A DNA stretch of 23,302 nucleotides from DATADD01 sp046262355. Its GTDB lineage: Bacteria; Actinomycetota; CADDZG01; WHSQ01. The position numbers and the translations under genes are program-made. Location of the stretch: assembly GCA_046262355.1 (NCBI GenBank), contig JBHEMX010000018.1:1-23302 (forward strand), written 5' to 3'. Under the pieces are notes generated by a model. It worked only from the letters and a program-made list of their open reading frames with translations, was not told the DNA's origin and did no database searches. This document shows, in pieces, positions 6,113-12,968 of this stretch. Position 1 is the first letter of the stretch. Every line of letters starts with the position of its first letter.

Positions 6113-6992
6113 GCTCGTGCTCGAGCTCGGGCGCTCCCAGCGCGCCCTCGTACTTGGCGACCAAGCGACCCTTCGAGTCCACCACGAACGTCCACGGCTC
6201 GGTCGGGAGCCCCCATTGCTCGGCGGCGGCCACGGGCCGGAGAGCGCCGGCCCGTACCGGAAGCTCGTACGGCTCGACGTGGATGAAAGTCATCTTCGGC
6301 CACCGCTCGGCCACGCCCTTGACCGTGTCGAGCATCGGACCGCAGGTCTGGCTCGCGCAGAACTTCGGGGTTGCGAACACGAGCACGAATGGCTCGTGGG
6401 CGGCGAGCGCGTCGGCCACCGACGTCGCGTAGAAGCGAGGATCCGGGCGCGGATCGGTCGATATGCGGCCGAGCCCGTCGACCTCGGCCGCGGTCGGCGT
6501 ATCCGAGGCGGGCACCTCTTCGCCGATGGCAGGCGTGAACGTGTCGGAGCGGACATCGAAGCTCGACCTCACCGTCTCATCGAGGTTCTTGCTCGACACG
6601 GTCACCTCCGCGCCCCAGCGACCTGCGTTGGGAAAGGTCACATCGCTCTGGTATAGGCCGACGTAGGGCTTCGTGATCCACACCCAGTCCATGTCGGTCT
6701 CCGAGACCGGGTCCTCCGAGGAGCGGTCGAGATCGAAGAACTGGATGTGCATGTCGATCTTCGGCGACCCCACCGGTGCGTCTTTGTCGTTGAACAGTCC
6801 CACGAGGAAGCGATTCTCGCCCACCGCGACCTCCGAGGACACGAAGCGCGGATAGATCCTGTCGTCGCCGAACGGCGTCGCGAACGACGACGGTCCGGGC
6901 TCATTCGAGCCGGACGAGCCCGCGCCGCACGCCGGCCCCACAAGAAGCAGCGTGAGCGCCAGGGCGATGCCCGTGCGAGTGCCGATCACCAT
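6096..6992 (-). CDS. Lipoprotein with C-terminal thioredoxin-like domain (CxxxxC active site)
   Basis: A 298-residue predicted lipoprotein: signal ending LLLVGPAC with Cys 22. Residues about 35-150 form an Ig-like or beta-sandwich region (VAVGENRFLVGLFNDKDAPV and GRWGAEVTVSS). From about 185 a thioredoxin fold is suggested by PFVLVFATPKFC, with cysteines at 212 and 217, so four residues separate them in place of the usual two. A likely cis-Pro lies in GLPTEPWTFVVD (about 263-266). Related actinobacterial proteins with a similar spaced Cys pair exist from memory. A role in copper delivery or thiol maintenance of the CuA site is suggested by the adjacent ctaA/ctaB genes, but it could be a general exported reductase. 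ATG start at 6992; the 3' end overlaps the convergent lipoprotein gene. Confidence 0.75.
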   Translation of the reverse strand: MVIGTRTGIALALTLLLVGPACGAGSSGSNEPGPSSFATPFGDDRIYPRFVSSEVAVGENRFLVGLFNDKDAPVGSPKIDMHIQFFDLDRSSEDPVSETDMDWVWITKPYVGLYQSDVTFPNAGRWGAEVTVSSKNLDETVRSSFDVRSDTFTPAIGEEVPASDTPTAAEVDGLGRISTDPRPDPRFYATSVADALAAHEPFVLVFATPKFCASQTCGPMLDTVKGVAERWPKMTFIHVEPYELPVRAGALRPVAAAEQWGLPTEPWTFVVDSKGRLVAKYEGALGAPELEHELRRLR

Positions 6993-7002
6993 GACGACGA
7001 GA

Positions 7003-7041
7003 CTAGTGCCCCGTCGCGCAAATCACCGACGCATCCGAGCG
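7003..7041 (+). repeat. 39-bp imperfect direct repeat, copy A
   Basis: Matches 7167-7205 at 32 of 39 positions, including AGTGCCCCG and CCGACGCAT. It lies just before the hairpin repeat at 7043-7127 in the gene-free interval between divergent genes. Confidence 0.6.
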
Positions 7042-7042
7042 C

Positions 7043-7127
7043 CCCTGCATCACCGATGGCTGCGTTCCTCGTCGCTCACGTACCTCCAGGTACGCTCGAC
7101 TCCTCGCGCCTTGCCCTCGGCGCGCAG
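7043..7127 (+). repeat. REP-like interspersed repeat with conserved hairpin, copy 1
   Basis: About 85 bases aligning to 23202-23287 with roughly 11 differences. The core is a hairpin CGTACCT-CC-AGGTACG (7079-7094), flanked by GATGGCTGCGTT on one side and GACTCCTCGCGCCTTGCCCTC on the other (split at Cys-free text; both blocks identical in the second copy except one base in the first flank). The interval 6993-7256 holds no supported gene, only this repeat, the flanking direct repeats and the ctaA promoter region. Confidence 0.8.
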
Positions 7128-7166
7128 GAACGCTCTCGGTGCTGGCGGTACTCACGCGACGGACCA

Positions 7167-7205
7167 CCAGTGCCCCGCGGCGCGGATCCCCGACGCATTC
7201 GAGCG
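7167..7205 (+). repeat. 39-bp imperfect direct repeat, copy B
   Basis: Second copy of the 7003-7041 sequence. It overlaps GACGGACCACCAGTGC (7158-7173), a short unit that recurs with changes at 7205-7220 and 23154-23169, the last one spanning the ccmA stop codon. Confidence 0.6.
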
Positions 7206-7256
7206 ACGGACCATTCGTGCAGCGTCATGATTACGGCGCCGTTTAGCATGCCAACG

Positions 7257-8201
7257 ATGACCATCTTCCGGCGGCTGGCCCTGGCGGCGACGCTTTCGAC
7301 CTTCATCCTCGTGGCGATCGGTGGACTCGTGCGCGCGACGAAGTCGGGCCTCGGGTGTGGAACCGATTGGCCGCACTGCTCGGGCAAGCTCGTCCCCGCG
7401 CTCGAGAGCCGGGCGGTGATCATCGAGTACTCGCACCGCCTCGCGGCCTCCGTCGTCGTGATCCTGCTTGCGACGCTCGCGCTCGCAGCGTGGCGTCTCC
7501 GCCCCCGTTCGCGTCGCATCGCGTGGGCGTCGTCCGGCGCCTTCGGGCTCGTGCTGCTGCAGGCCGTCATCGGCGCCGTGGTGGTCAAGCTCGAGCTCGA
7601 GGCGGAGTCCGTCGTCCTCCACCTGACCGCGGCGATGGCGCTGCTCGGCGTGCTCATCTACATCACGCTCGGCGCCTATCGCATCGAGGACCGGCTGGAG
7701 ACCACCGTGGACCGAGCAACGGCGAAGCGGGCCAGCTTCGCGGCGGGCGCGGTGCTGCTGCTTCTGATGGTCGGCTCCTACATCAGCGGCAGCCCCGGAG
7801 CGGGGCTCGCGTTCGGCGACTGGCCGCTCATGAACGGACGCGTCGTCCCCGACCTCTCGGTCGAGCCGAGAGCCCTTCACTTCCTCCACCGGACCCTGGC
7901 CGCCGCCTCCGGCGCCGTGGTGGCCGTCGTTGCTCTCCAGATCATGCGCCGCAAGGCGGAGCTGCCCCTGCAGGCGCACCTCGCGCACGTGGCGCTGGGC
8001 GCCTTCGCGCTCGAGGTCCTGATCGGAGCTGCGAACGTGTGGACGGGGCTGAACGCGGTCGTCGTTACGGGGCATCTCCTGGTGGGTGCGCTCGTGTGGG
8101 CGAGCCTCGTGGGAATCGCCGTGGCGTCCCGGCCCGCGACGCTTCCGGTGGCCCACAGGACGCTGCGCGGGCGCCGGCCGGCGCTGGATGGGGGTCGCTG
8201 A
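7257..8201 (+). CDS. ctaA: Heme A synthase (CtaA/Cox15)
   Basis: Membrane enzyme that oxidises the C8 methyl of heme O to give heme A for the aa3-type oxidase. It has 314 residues and about eight helices in two repeated halves. Visible features: the extracellular Cys pair in SGLGCGTDWPHC (34 and 41), the conserved Glu and His of EYSHR (57 and 60), and further His ligands at LHLTAAM (122), ALHFLHR (208, 211) and TGHLLVG (273). In-frame ATGs also occur at 7227 and 7248 with no ribosome site. The ATG at 7257 is chosen as it gives the normal family N-terminus (MTIFRRLALAA) and TAGCAT (7244-7249) could be a -10 box for a leaderless transcript. It overlaps ctaB (TGATG). Confidence 0.93.
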   Translation: MTIFRRLALAATLSTFILVAIGGLVRATKSGLGCGTDWPHCSGKLVPALESRAVIIEYSHRLAASVVVILLATLALAAWRLRPRSRRIAWASSGAFGLVLLQAVIGAVVVKLELEAESVVLHLTAAMALLGVLIYITLGAYRIEDRLETTVDRATAKRASFAAGAVLLLLMVGSYISGSPGAGLAFGDWPLMNGRVVPDLSVEPRALHFLHRTLAAASGAVVAVVALQIMRRKAELPLQAHLAHVALGAFALEVLIGAANVWTGLNAVVVTGHLLVGALVWASLVGIAVASRPATLPVAHRTLRGRRPALDGGR

Positions 8202-9145
8202 TGGAACGGGCGGCCGTGCCCGAAAGCGCGCCCTCGATCGGTCTCGCCAACGGTGCCGATGAGGCCCTCGAGCCGGCCTCGCTCGGCGGCAAGGCTCGCG
8301 CCTACTTCGCCCTCACGAAGCCGCGCATCATCGAGCTGCTGCTCATCACTACGGTCCCGTCGATGATCGTCGCCCAGGGCGGGCTCCCCCCCCTGTCGCT
8401 CGTGCTGCTCACGCTCGTCGGCGGAGCACTGGCTGCGGGTGGCGCCAATGCGATCAACTGCTTCGTGGACCGCGACATCGACGAGATCATGGCCCGCACG
8501 CGCAGGCGGCCCTTACCTGCGCACCGGATCGCTCCGCGCGCGGCGCTGCTCTTCGGCGTCGGGCTTGGAGTCGTCTCGTTCGCGTTGCTGTGGGCGACGG
8601 TCAATCTGCTCGCGGCGGGGCTCGCGATCGGCGCCCTATTGTTCTACGTCTTCGTCTACACCATCGCTCTCAAGCGTTCGACGCCTCAGAACATCGTGAT
8701 AGGAGGGGCCGCCGGAGCCGTTCCGACGCTCGTCGGTTGGGCGGCGGTCAAGGGTACGGTCGAGCTCCCCGCACTCGCTCTCTTCGGGATCATCTTCTAT
8801 TGGACGCCGCCCCACTTCTGGGCGCTGGCGATGCGCTACGAGGAGGACTATGCGTCGGCGGGCGTGCCCATGATGCCGGTGGTGTACGGGCGGGACGAAA
8901 CCGCTCGCCATATCCTGCTCTACGCCCTCTTGCTGTTCGCCATGTGCCTTGCGTTCTTCTCGCTTGCGCACATGGGGCTGCTCTATCTCACCGCGGCGCT
9001 CGTCCTCAATGCTGCCTTCATCGCCGGTGCGCTCAAGCTTCGACGGCGTCCGTCCACGCGCACGGCCTGGGGCCTGTTCCGGTTCTCGATCCTCTACCTC
9101 GCGCTGCTGTTCGCCGCGATGGCCGCCGACCGGCTGATCGGATGA
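8201..9145 (+). CDS. ctaB: Protoheme IX farnesyltransferase (heme O synthase)
   Basis: UbiA-family membrane prenyltransferase that adds a farnesyl group to heme B, giving heme O, the substrate of CtaA. It has 314 residues and multiple helices. Signature motifs: NAINCFVDRDIDEIMARTRR (the Mg-diphosphate Asp-rich motif), YTIALKRSTPQNIVIGG, AVPTLVGW and FYWTPPHFWALAM. Its ATG overlaps the ctaA stop by one base, with GGGGG seven bases upstream, so the two are translated from one message. Directly downstream lies a broken Nudix fragment rather than an intact operon gene. Confidence 0.95.
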   Translation: MERAAVPESAPSIGLANGADEALEPASLGGKARAYFALTKPRIIELLLITTVPSMIVAQGGLPPLSLVLLTLVGGALAAGGANAINCFVDRDIDEIMARTRRRPLPAHRIAPRAALLFGVGLGVVSFALLWATVNLLAAGLAIGALLFYVFVYTIALKRSTPQNIVIGGAAGAVPTLVGWAAVKGTVELPALALFGIIFYWTPPHFWALAMRYEEDYASAGVPMMPVVYGRDETARHILLYALLLFAMCLAFFSLAHMGLLYLTAALVLNAAFIAGALKLRRRPSTRTAWGLFRFSILYLALLFAAMAADRLIG

Positions 9146-9177
9146 GGCCCTGGTTGATCGCCGGGTGAGGAGGGGCA

Positions 9178-9270
9178 GACGTCAAGCCCTGCGCCCTCGT
9201 GACGAACGCTGAAGGCAAGCTCCTGCTCATCAAGCGAGCGTCCCAACCGTGGGAGGCCGGAGATCCCGGT
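9178..9270 (+). pseudogene. Truncated Nudix hydrolase N-terminus
   Basis: The frame reads DVKPCALVTNAEGKLLLIKR then ASQPWEAGDPG. This closely resembles the first strand of Nudix hydrolases (typically followed by PWxGxWDxPGG and then the Nudix box). Here the similarity ends around PWEAGDPG, apparently already missing two or three residues, and no Nudix box follows. A ribosome-site-like GAGGAGGGG (9167-9175) precedes it but there is no ATG; an in-frame TGA at 9166-9168 closes the frame upstream. The break coincides with a palindrome and the end of the XRE-nucleotidyltransferase module, which suggests the gene was truncated by that insertion. The remnant is short, so the family call is tentative. 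Confidence 0.5.
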
Positions 9271-9289
9271 CGTCGTTACGAACGACGAC
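9269..9289. terminator. Perfect 9-bp palindrome after the nucleotidyltransferase gene
   Basis: GTCGTCGTT (9269-9277), loop ACG, AACGACGAC (9281-9289). The right arm touches the stop codon of the minus-strand nucleotidyltransferase. It could act as its terminator, though there is no T-run, or mark the edge of an inserted module next to the Nudix remnant. Confidence 0.5.
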
Positions 9290-9798
9290 TAACGTCGGGA
9301 GTCGCTACCACGCATGAACTCGAGCAGGATCGTGAGATGCGCAGCATCCTTCTCGCGCCCCGCTGCTCTCTTGGACGCCACGATGTCCTCCAGCGATGCC
9401 ACAGGGACCTCTAGACCGAAGCGCTTCAACGTCTGCGCGCGACGCCTGAGGTCTTTGTATGGCGGCATCCCCGGAGGCTCGAACAAGACGTCGAAGGGCC
9501 CGAAGCGGGTCATCATCGTCACCACATAGATATTCCTAAGCATCCGCTCGTCGATCGACGCCTCGAGTGAGTCACCGTCTTCGGGGAGGCCCAAACGAAG
9601 CTTCGCGTCCATCTCCTTCAGCGCAGCGCTGAGTTTCTTGAGGTTCGTTCTAGCGTGAGAAGCAGCGACGTCGAGATCAAGCGTCCTGGGCAGCTCGACC
9701 CCTTGGAGGATCGCGCCCACTCCCCCGATGACCACGTAGTCGACGCCGTGCTCTGCGAGAATCTTGAGGATCTCCTCCGGGGCTATAACACCGGTCAC
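9289..9798 (-). CDS. Nucleotidyltransferase-fold protein (AbiEii/MNT-like), candidate toxin
   Basis: A 169-residue protein with a nucleotidyltransferase core: VIGGVGAILQGVELPRTLDLDV carries the GG...G...R-T-x-D-x-D pattern of the catalytic metal-binding site (about residues 24-45; quoted in part). Toward the end VASLEDIVASKRAAGREKD resembles the conserved C-terminal helix of the family. Such proteins, paired with a DNA-binding antitoxin, modify tRNA or other targets in type II/IV toxin-antitoxin or abortive-infection systems; others have unknown roles. It starts at GTG 9798, overlapping the XRE stop as GTGA. GC is visibly lower than nearby genes: two 60-base lines (9541 and 9601) count 63% and 55%, against 68% for a line in ctaB (8401). 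Confidence 0.78.
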   Translation of the reverse strand: MTGVIAPEEILKILAEHGVDYVVIGGVGAILQGVELPRTLDLDVAASHARTNLKKLSAALKEMDAKLRLGLPEDGDSLEASIDERMLRNIYVVTMMTRFGPFDVLFEPPGMPPYKDLRRRAQTLKRFGLEVPVASLEDIVASKRAAGREKDAAHLTILLEFMRGSDSRR

Positions 9799-10121
9799 CT
9801 GCGTGGCCCCGCCCTCTCCGATCGAGCTCGCTCAACGAGCTCGCCGTCCTGCGAGCGACTCCGTTCGACGACCTCCGTGGGAAGCGAGCGCTCGTAGAGA
9901 GCTAACCATTCGTCGTGGCTGTCGGCCGGTGTGAGCTGGATGCGTAGGTCGAGCCCTGCTGCGCGCACGATGCGCGCCAGCGTGTCGAGACTCGGCGACT
10001 TCTCCCCCATCTCATAGGCGGAGATCGTCGCCTGCGAGGTGCCGGCCCGCCGGGCCAGCTCACGTTGTGAGAGGCCGCACTCGAGACGTGCCAGCCGGAT
10101 GAGATCTCCTGCCCAACTCAT
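9795..10121 (-). CDS. XRE-family helix-turn-helix protein, candidate antitoxin/autorepressor
   Basis: A 108-residue DNA-binding protein. The HTH spans about residues 6-60: IRLARLECGLSQRELARRAG, then TSQATISAYEMGEKSPSLDT and LARIVRAAGLDLRI. The tail (DEWLALYERSLPTEVVERSRS) is charged and may contact the partner. It is translationally coupled to the nucleotidyltransferase downstream. The ATG at 10121 has no ribosome site, and a promoter ends seven bases before it, so the message is probably leaderless. The Xre-first, enzyme-second order is typical of autoregulated toxin-antitoxin pairs. It could also be a non-toxic regulator pair. Confidence 0.8.
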   Translation of the reverse strand: MSWAGDLIRLARLECGLSQRELARRAGTSQATISAYEMGEKSPSLDTLARIVRAAGLDLRIQLTPADSHDEWLALYERSLPTEVVERSRSQDGELVERARSERAGPRR

Positions 10122-10128
10122 TGGGGCA

Positions 10129-10157
10129 ATGATATCCGGTCGGGTGTCAGATGTCGA
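10129..10157 (-). promoter_or_regulatory. Promoter of the XRE-nucleotidyltransferase pair
   Basis: On the minus strand TCGACA (10157-10152) and TATCAT (10134-10129) are separated by 17 bases, close to a vegetative consensus. The predicted start falls at or next to the ATG at 10121. It lies in the short gap between the ctaG stop and the XRE gene, so the pair can be expressed apart from the oxidase operon. Confidence 0.55.
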
Positions 10158-10160
10158 TGG

Positions 10161-11015
10161 CTAGCCGAGACCGAGGCGGCGATCGATCCGCCTCGCCTCG
10201 CGCTCGTCGTGGCGCATCCACGCCAGCACCGCGAACACGAGCGCCACGATGAACAGCACATCTCCGATCACCCACATGAGCACTCCCGCAAGCGCCTGAT
10301 CCGCAAGCGGGGCCGGTCCCCAGCCTCGCCTCAGACTCTCGTAGTGGGGGTAGAGCACCTCGCCTGCCGAGTAGACGGCGAGGCCGAGGAACGACTGCTG
10401 CGGCAGCGCGACCAGCAGGTAGAGGAGGCGCATGGGATGGCCGAGTCGCCCCGCCGCCCCGGGATCGAGTCCCACGAGGGGCCACCAGAACAGCAGGCCG
10501 GCCGCCCCGAAGAGTGCGTGCTCGACGACATGGAGAACCTCACTCTCGAGCGCGGCGTCGTAGAGGGGCGAGAAGTGGGTCAGCCACATGACCAGAGTGA
10601 ACAGACACCACGCAACGATCGGGTGGGTCACGGCTCTCACCGGCCGGGAGTGGACGAGGCGCGCCGAGCGGGTCCGCAGCGGCGTGCGCGCCGCAAGGGC
10701 CAATGGGGTCCCCAGCACGATCAGCGGGGCGACCACGAAGGTGAGGAGCAGGTGTTGGACCATATGGACCGAGAAGAGCGCGCGCGCGTAGACGGCGACG
10801 GGGCCGGCGAGGGCCACGGCGAGAACCCCCACGCCGGCGACGAAAGAGGCGCGCCGGGCCGCGGGCCACGAGGGCACGCGGCGCGTGCCGCTCAGATAGA
10901 GCCATAGGGCGAGCGCGCAAGCGACCCACACGAGTGGCTCGAAGGGCCACTCGAACAGCACGCCGGGCCACGTGGGCGGAGGCGGAACGTCGCCGTGAGC
11001 CAGGAGGCGCTGCAT
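10161..11015 (-). CDS. ctaG: Cytochrome c oxidase assembly factor CtaG (caa3 type), second copy
   Basis: Polytopic membrane protein of the Caa3_CtaG family, implicated in copper-dependent maturation of caa3 oxidase. It has 284 residues with about seven helices. Typical segments: LFSVHMVQHLLLTFVVAPL, LTHFSPLYDAALES, HVVEHALFGAAGLLFWWPLVG and ALPQQSFLGLAVYSA, containing membrane His and Trp residues. ATG start at 11015, 43 bases after the stop of the cupredoxin gene. It is the last gene of the oxidase operon. It differs clearly from the CtaG at 11727-12602, so the two are old paralogues rather than a recent duplication. Confidence 0.88.
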   Translation of the reverse strand: MQRLLAHGDVPPPPTWPGVLFEWPFEPLVWVACALALWLYLSGTRRVPSWPAARRASFVAGVGVLAVALAGPVAVYARALFSVHMVQHLLLTFVVAPLIVLGTPLALAARTPLRTRSARLVHSRPVRAVTHPIVAWCLFTLVMWLTHFSPLYDAALESEVLHVVEHALFGAAGLLFWWPLVGLDPGAAGRLGHPMRLLYLLVALPQQSFLGLAVYSAGEVLYPHYESLRRGWGPAPLADQALAGVLMWVIGDVLFIVALVFAVLAWMRHDEREARRIDRRLGLG

Positions 11016-11051
11016 GGGTGGCAGGGGGCACGGAGCGCGCCGATCGGCCCG

Positions 11052-11364
11052 CCGGGCCCTACTCGACCGTCGCCGTTCCGCGCATGCTGGGATGGATGTC
11101 GCACTGGAACACGTACTCCCCCCGGGGCGGAGACTCGAAGGCGTACTCCGTGCCGTCGCCGCCGCCGACGACGTCGCCCTGGAAGATGGCGTCGCCCTGG
11201 GCGTCCGCAGCCTGCTCGTCCGGATACAGCGAGAAGTTGTGCTCCACGCCGTCCTGGTTGTCCAGGAAGACGACGGCCTCTGCCTGCGCGGGCAGCGCTA
11301 TCGAGTCCGTGTCGAACTGCACGTTCTGGGCGACGAGCGTGGCATCTGCGTCCGAGCCGCCGGA
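11052..11364. repeat. 313-bp duplicated cupredoxin cassette, copy 2
   Basis: Partner of 3494-3806 with the same orientation and constant offset of 7558 bases, so no insertions or deletions. Three of four differences change a residue (Ser/Pro, Thr/Ala, Ala/Ser), one is silent. Confidence 0.95.
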
Positions 11365-11730
11365 CGCCGCCGCGGGCTGCTCTTGCTGCTGCGGCGCGGC
11401 TTCGCCCTCGGCAGCCTCAGACCCGAGGCCCGTGGAGGCGATGACGACGGCTATGACCACCGGATAGAGAGCGATGAGGGCAACCTCGAGGACGCCGACG
11501 CGATGGATGCGCGGTCGCAGGGCGACGAACGCGGCGGCGATCAGTATGTTGGCCGACATCATGAGCGCAACCATCGTGGCCGCTTCCTGAGAGATCGTCA
11601 GCAGCACCCTCGAGAAGCCGAACGTCAAGGCGGCGATCAGCAGCATCGCAACGAGGGGCACCACGAGCGGCAGCGGGACGCGCAGGCGGAACTCGCCGGA
11701 GAGGTCGGGACGACCCAGATCGTCTCTCAC
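11059..11730 (-). CDS. Three-helix membrane protein with C-terminal cupredoxin domain
   Basis: A 223-residue protein. Three membrane helices (about 19-40, 50-72 and 78-100) are followed by a Gln/Ala/Glu-rich linker and a cupredoxin domain with copper ligands His 164, Cys 210, His 213 and Met 216. The anchor is unlike that of the cupredoxin at 3501-4583, but the last 100 residues differ from it at only three positions. It starts at GTG 11730 (GAGGAG about 5 bases upstream), overlapping the preceding ctaG stop as GTGA. Placement between two ctaG genes in the caa3 operon suggests copper supply to, or electron delivery into, the CuA centre. It could alternatively be a copper-storage or sensing domain. 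Confidence 0.87.
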   Translation of the reverse strand: MRDDLGRPDLSGEFRLRVPLPLVVPLVAMLLIAALTFGFSRVLLTISQEAATMVALMMSANILIAAAFVALRPRIHRVGVLEVALIALYPVVIAVVIASTGLGSEAAEGEAAPQQQEQPAAASGGSDADATLVAQNVQFDTDSIALPAQAEAVVFLDNQDGVEHNFSLYPDEQAADAQGDAIFQGDVVGGGDGTEYAFESPPRGEYVFQCDIHPSMRGTATVE

Positions 11731-12602
11731 GATCTCCTCAGGTCCCAGGCTTCCAGCTCACGCTCGAAATCCTCCCACGAGATCTGTTCCTGCGATCGCT
11801 GCCCCTCCTCGTGCGCGTTCCACCTGAAGAAGAGCACGGCGATCACACCCCACAGCAGCAGACCGCCGCCGAGCTTCATGATGAGGCCGGCGACCCTCTG
11901 ATCGGTGACGACGTCGAGTGCCTCCCACACGCGCGGGACGGACTGGTAGAAGCGGTATATCGGTCGGTCCGCGAAGGTGAGGAAGGAAGCCGGGACGGTC
12001 GGCAGCACGGATTGCAGGAAGAGGTAGAGCATCTTCGCCGGCTCAGAGAGACGCGCCGTCTCCGGAAGCGGGCTCACCACCGGCCACCACATGAAAGTGG
12101 CCGTGGTGACAAGGATGAAGTGGATGACGAAGTGCAGGGGCTCCGAGCGGAGCGAGGCGTCGACGAGAGTGGGCCAGTGCGTGATGGCTATCACTCCGTT
12201 GAAGACCAGCAGTGCCACCAACGGGCGGGTCAGCACGCGCACCACGCGCAGCGCCGCCGGCGGCAGCAGCGCGCGCAGCAGCCACGCGGGAAGTCCGAGC
12301 AGCAGCAACGGCGGCGCCACGAACGTGAACAGCATGTGCTGCACCATGTGGACGCTGAACAGGTAGCTCTCGGAGAGGTCGTGCACCGGCCAGTCGGCTC
12401 CCGCCCACAGCGCCACCAAACCGGAGAAGTAGAACAGCTGTTGCTTGGTGGTGGCCGGCCGGGTCCCGGGCCCCACGTGTTTCGGACCCAGTCGGTGAAG
12501 CAGCGTCGCATAGCCGGCGGCGAGCACGATCACGAGCAGCCACACATCGGGGTGGAAGTGGAATGCCCACGGAGACGCCTCGGTCGCGGCGAGATCGGTC
12601 AT
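11727..12602 (-). CDS. ctaG: Cytochrome c oxidase assembly factor CtaG (caa3 type), first copy
   Basis: Caa3_CtaG family membrane protein, 291 residues, about seven helices. Segments: HFHPDVWLLVIVLAAGYATL, YLFSVHMVQHMLFTFVAPPL, AITHWPTLVDASLRSEPLHF and TFMWWPVVSPLPE. The ATG at 12602 is chosen since AGGAG lies about six bases upstream; the frame is open further but without homology. It follows subunit IV by 8 bases and overlaps the cupredoxin gene by 4. In Bacillus-type operons a single ctaG follows the oxidase genes; here two copies bracket a cupredoxin. Confidence 0.9.
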   Translation of the reverse strand: MTDLAATEASPWAFHFHPDVWLLVIVLAAGYATLLHRLGPKHVGPGTRPATTKQQLFYFSGLVALWAGADWPVHDLSESYLFSVHMVQHMLFTFVAPPLLLLGLPAWLLRALLPPAALRVVRVLTRPLVALLVFNGVIAITHWPTLVDASLRSEPLHFVIHFILVTTATFMWWPVVSPLPETARLSEPAKMLYLFLQSVLPTVPASFLTFADRPIYRFYQSVPRVWEALDVVTDQRVAGLIMKLGGGLLLWGVIAVLFFRWNAHEEGQRSQEQISWEDFERELEAWDLRRS

Positions 12603-12610
12603 CTGCTCTC

Positions 12611-12952
12611 CTATCCGGCGACGTCCGGCGTGGGTCCGCCGAGATGGGTGAAGAAGGTCACGAGAACGATCGTGAACACGATCAAGGCGAGGACTAGGCC
12701 GGTGACGAAGAGACGACGGAACAGCTTGCTGTCGAAGCGAAGATGCATGAACCATGTCGCGACGAGGAAGAACTTGAGAAACGCGAACGTGATCAACGAG
12801 GGGACGAGCACGACGTGGATCGACTCAACGTAGTAGATGCCGACCTCGACGGCGGTGATGAGCGCAAGGATGACGGCGATGGTCACGTACTTGCGCGGGG
12901 TCGGATGGTGGTGAAGTTCAGCCGCCTCCGCCGGTTCCACCTGGTGGCTCAT
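12611..12952 (-). CDS. ctaF: Cytochrome c oxidase subunit IV
   Basis: Small structural subunit of the heme-copper oxidase, 113 residues and three helices: VTIAVILALITAVEVGIYYV, VVLVPSLITFAFLKFFLVAT and a C-terminal LVLALIVFTIVLVTFF. FMHLRFDSKLFRRLF between helices 2 and 3 is typical of prokaryotic subunit IV. ATG at 12952 with GAGG upstream, 16 bases after the subunit III stop. The N-terminus is His-rich (ELHHHPTPRKY). Confidence 0.88.
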   Translation of the reverse strand: MSHQVEPAEAAELHHHPTPRKYVTIAVILALITAVEVGIYYVESIHVVLVPSLITFAFLKFFLVATWFMHLRFDSKLFRRLFVTGLVLALIVFTIVLVTFFTHLGGPTPDVAG

Positions 12953-12968
12953 AGCCTCAGCGTCCCCA

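Noticed and set aside
7043..7127. Hairpin repeat as a CRISPR unit or tRNA
   Set aside because: Only two dispersed copies, no spacers in series, and no cloverleaf or T-loop sequence.
11059..11730. Cupredoxin gene as subunit II of a second oxidase
   Set aside because: It has a single Cys in the copper loop (type 1 pattern), not the two Cys needed for CuA, and no subunit II helices or motif.
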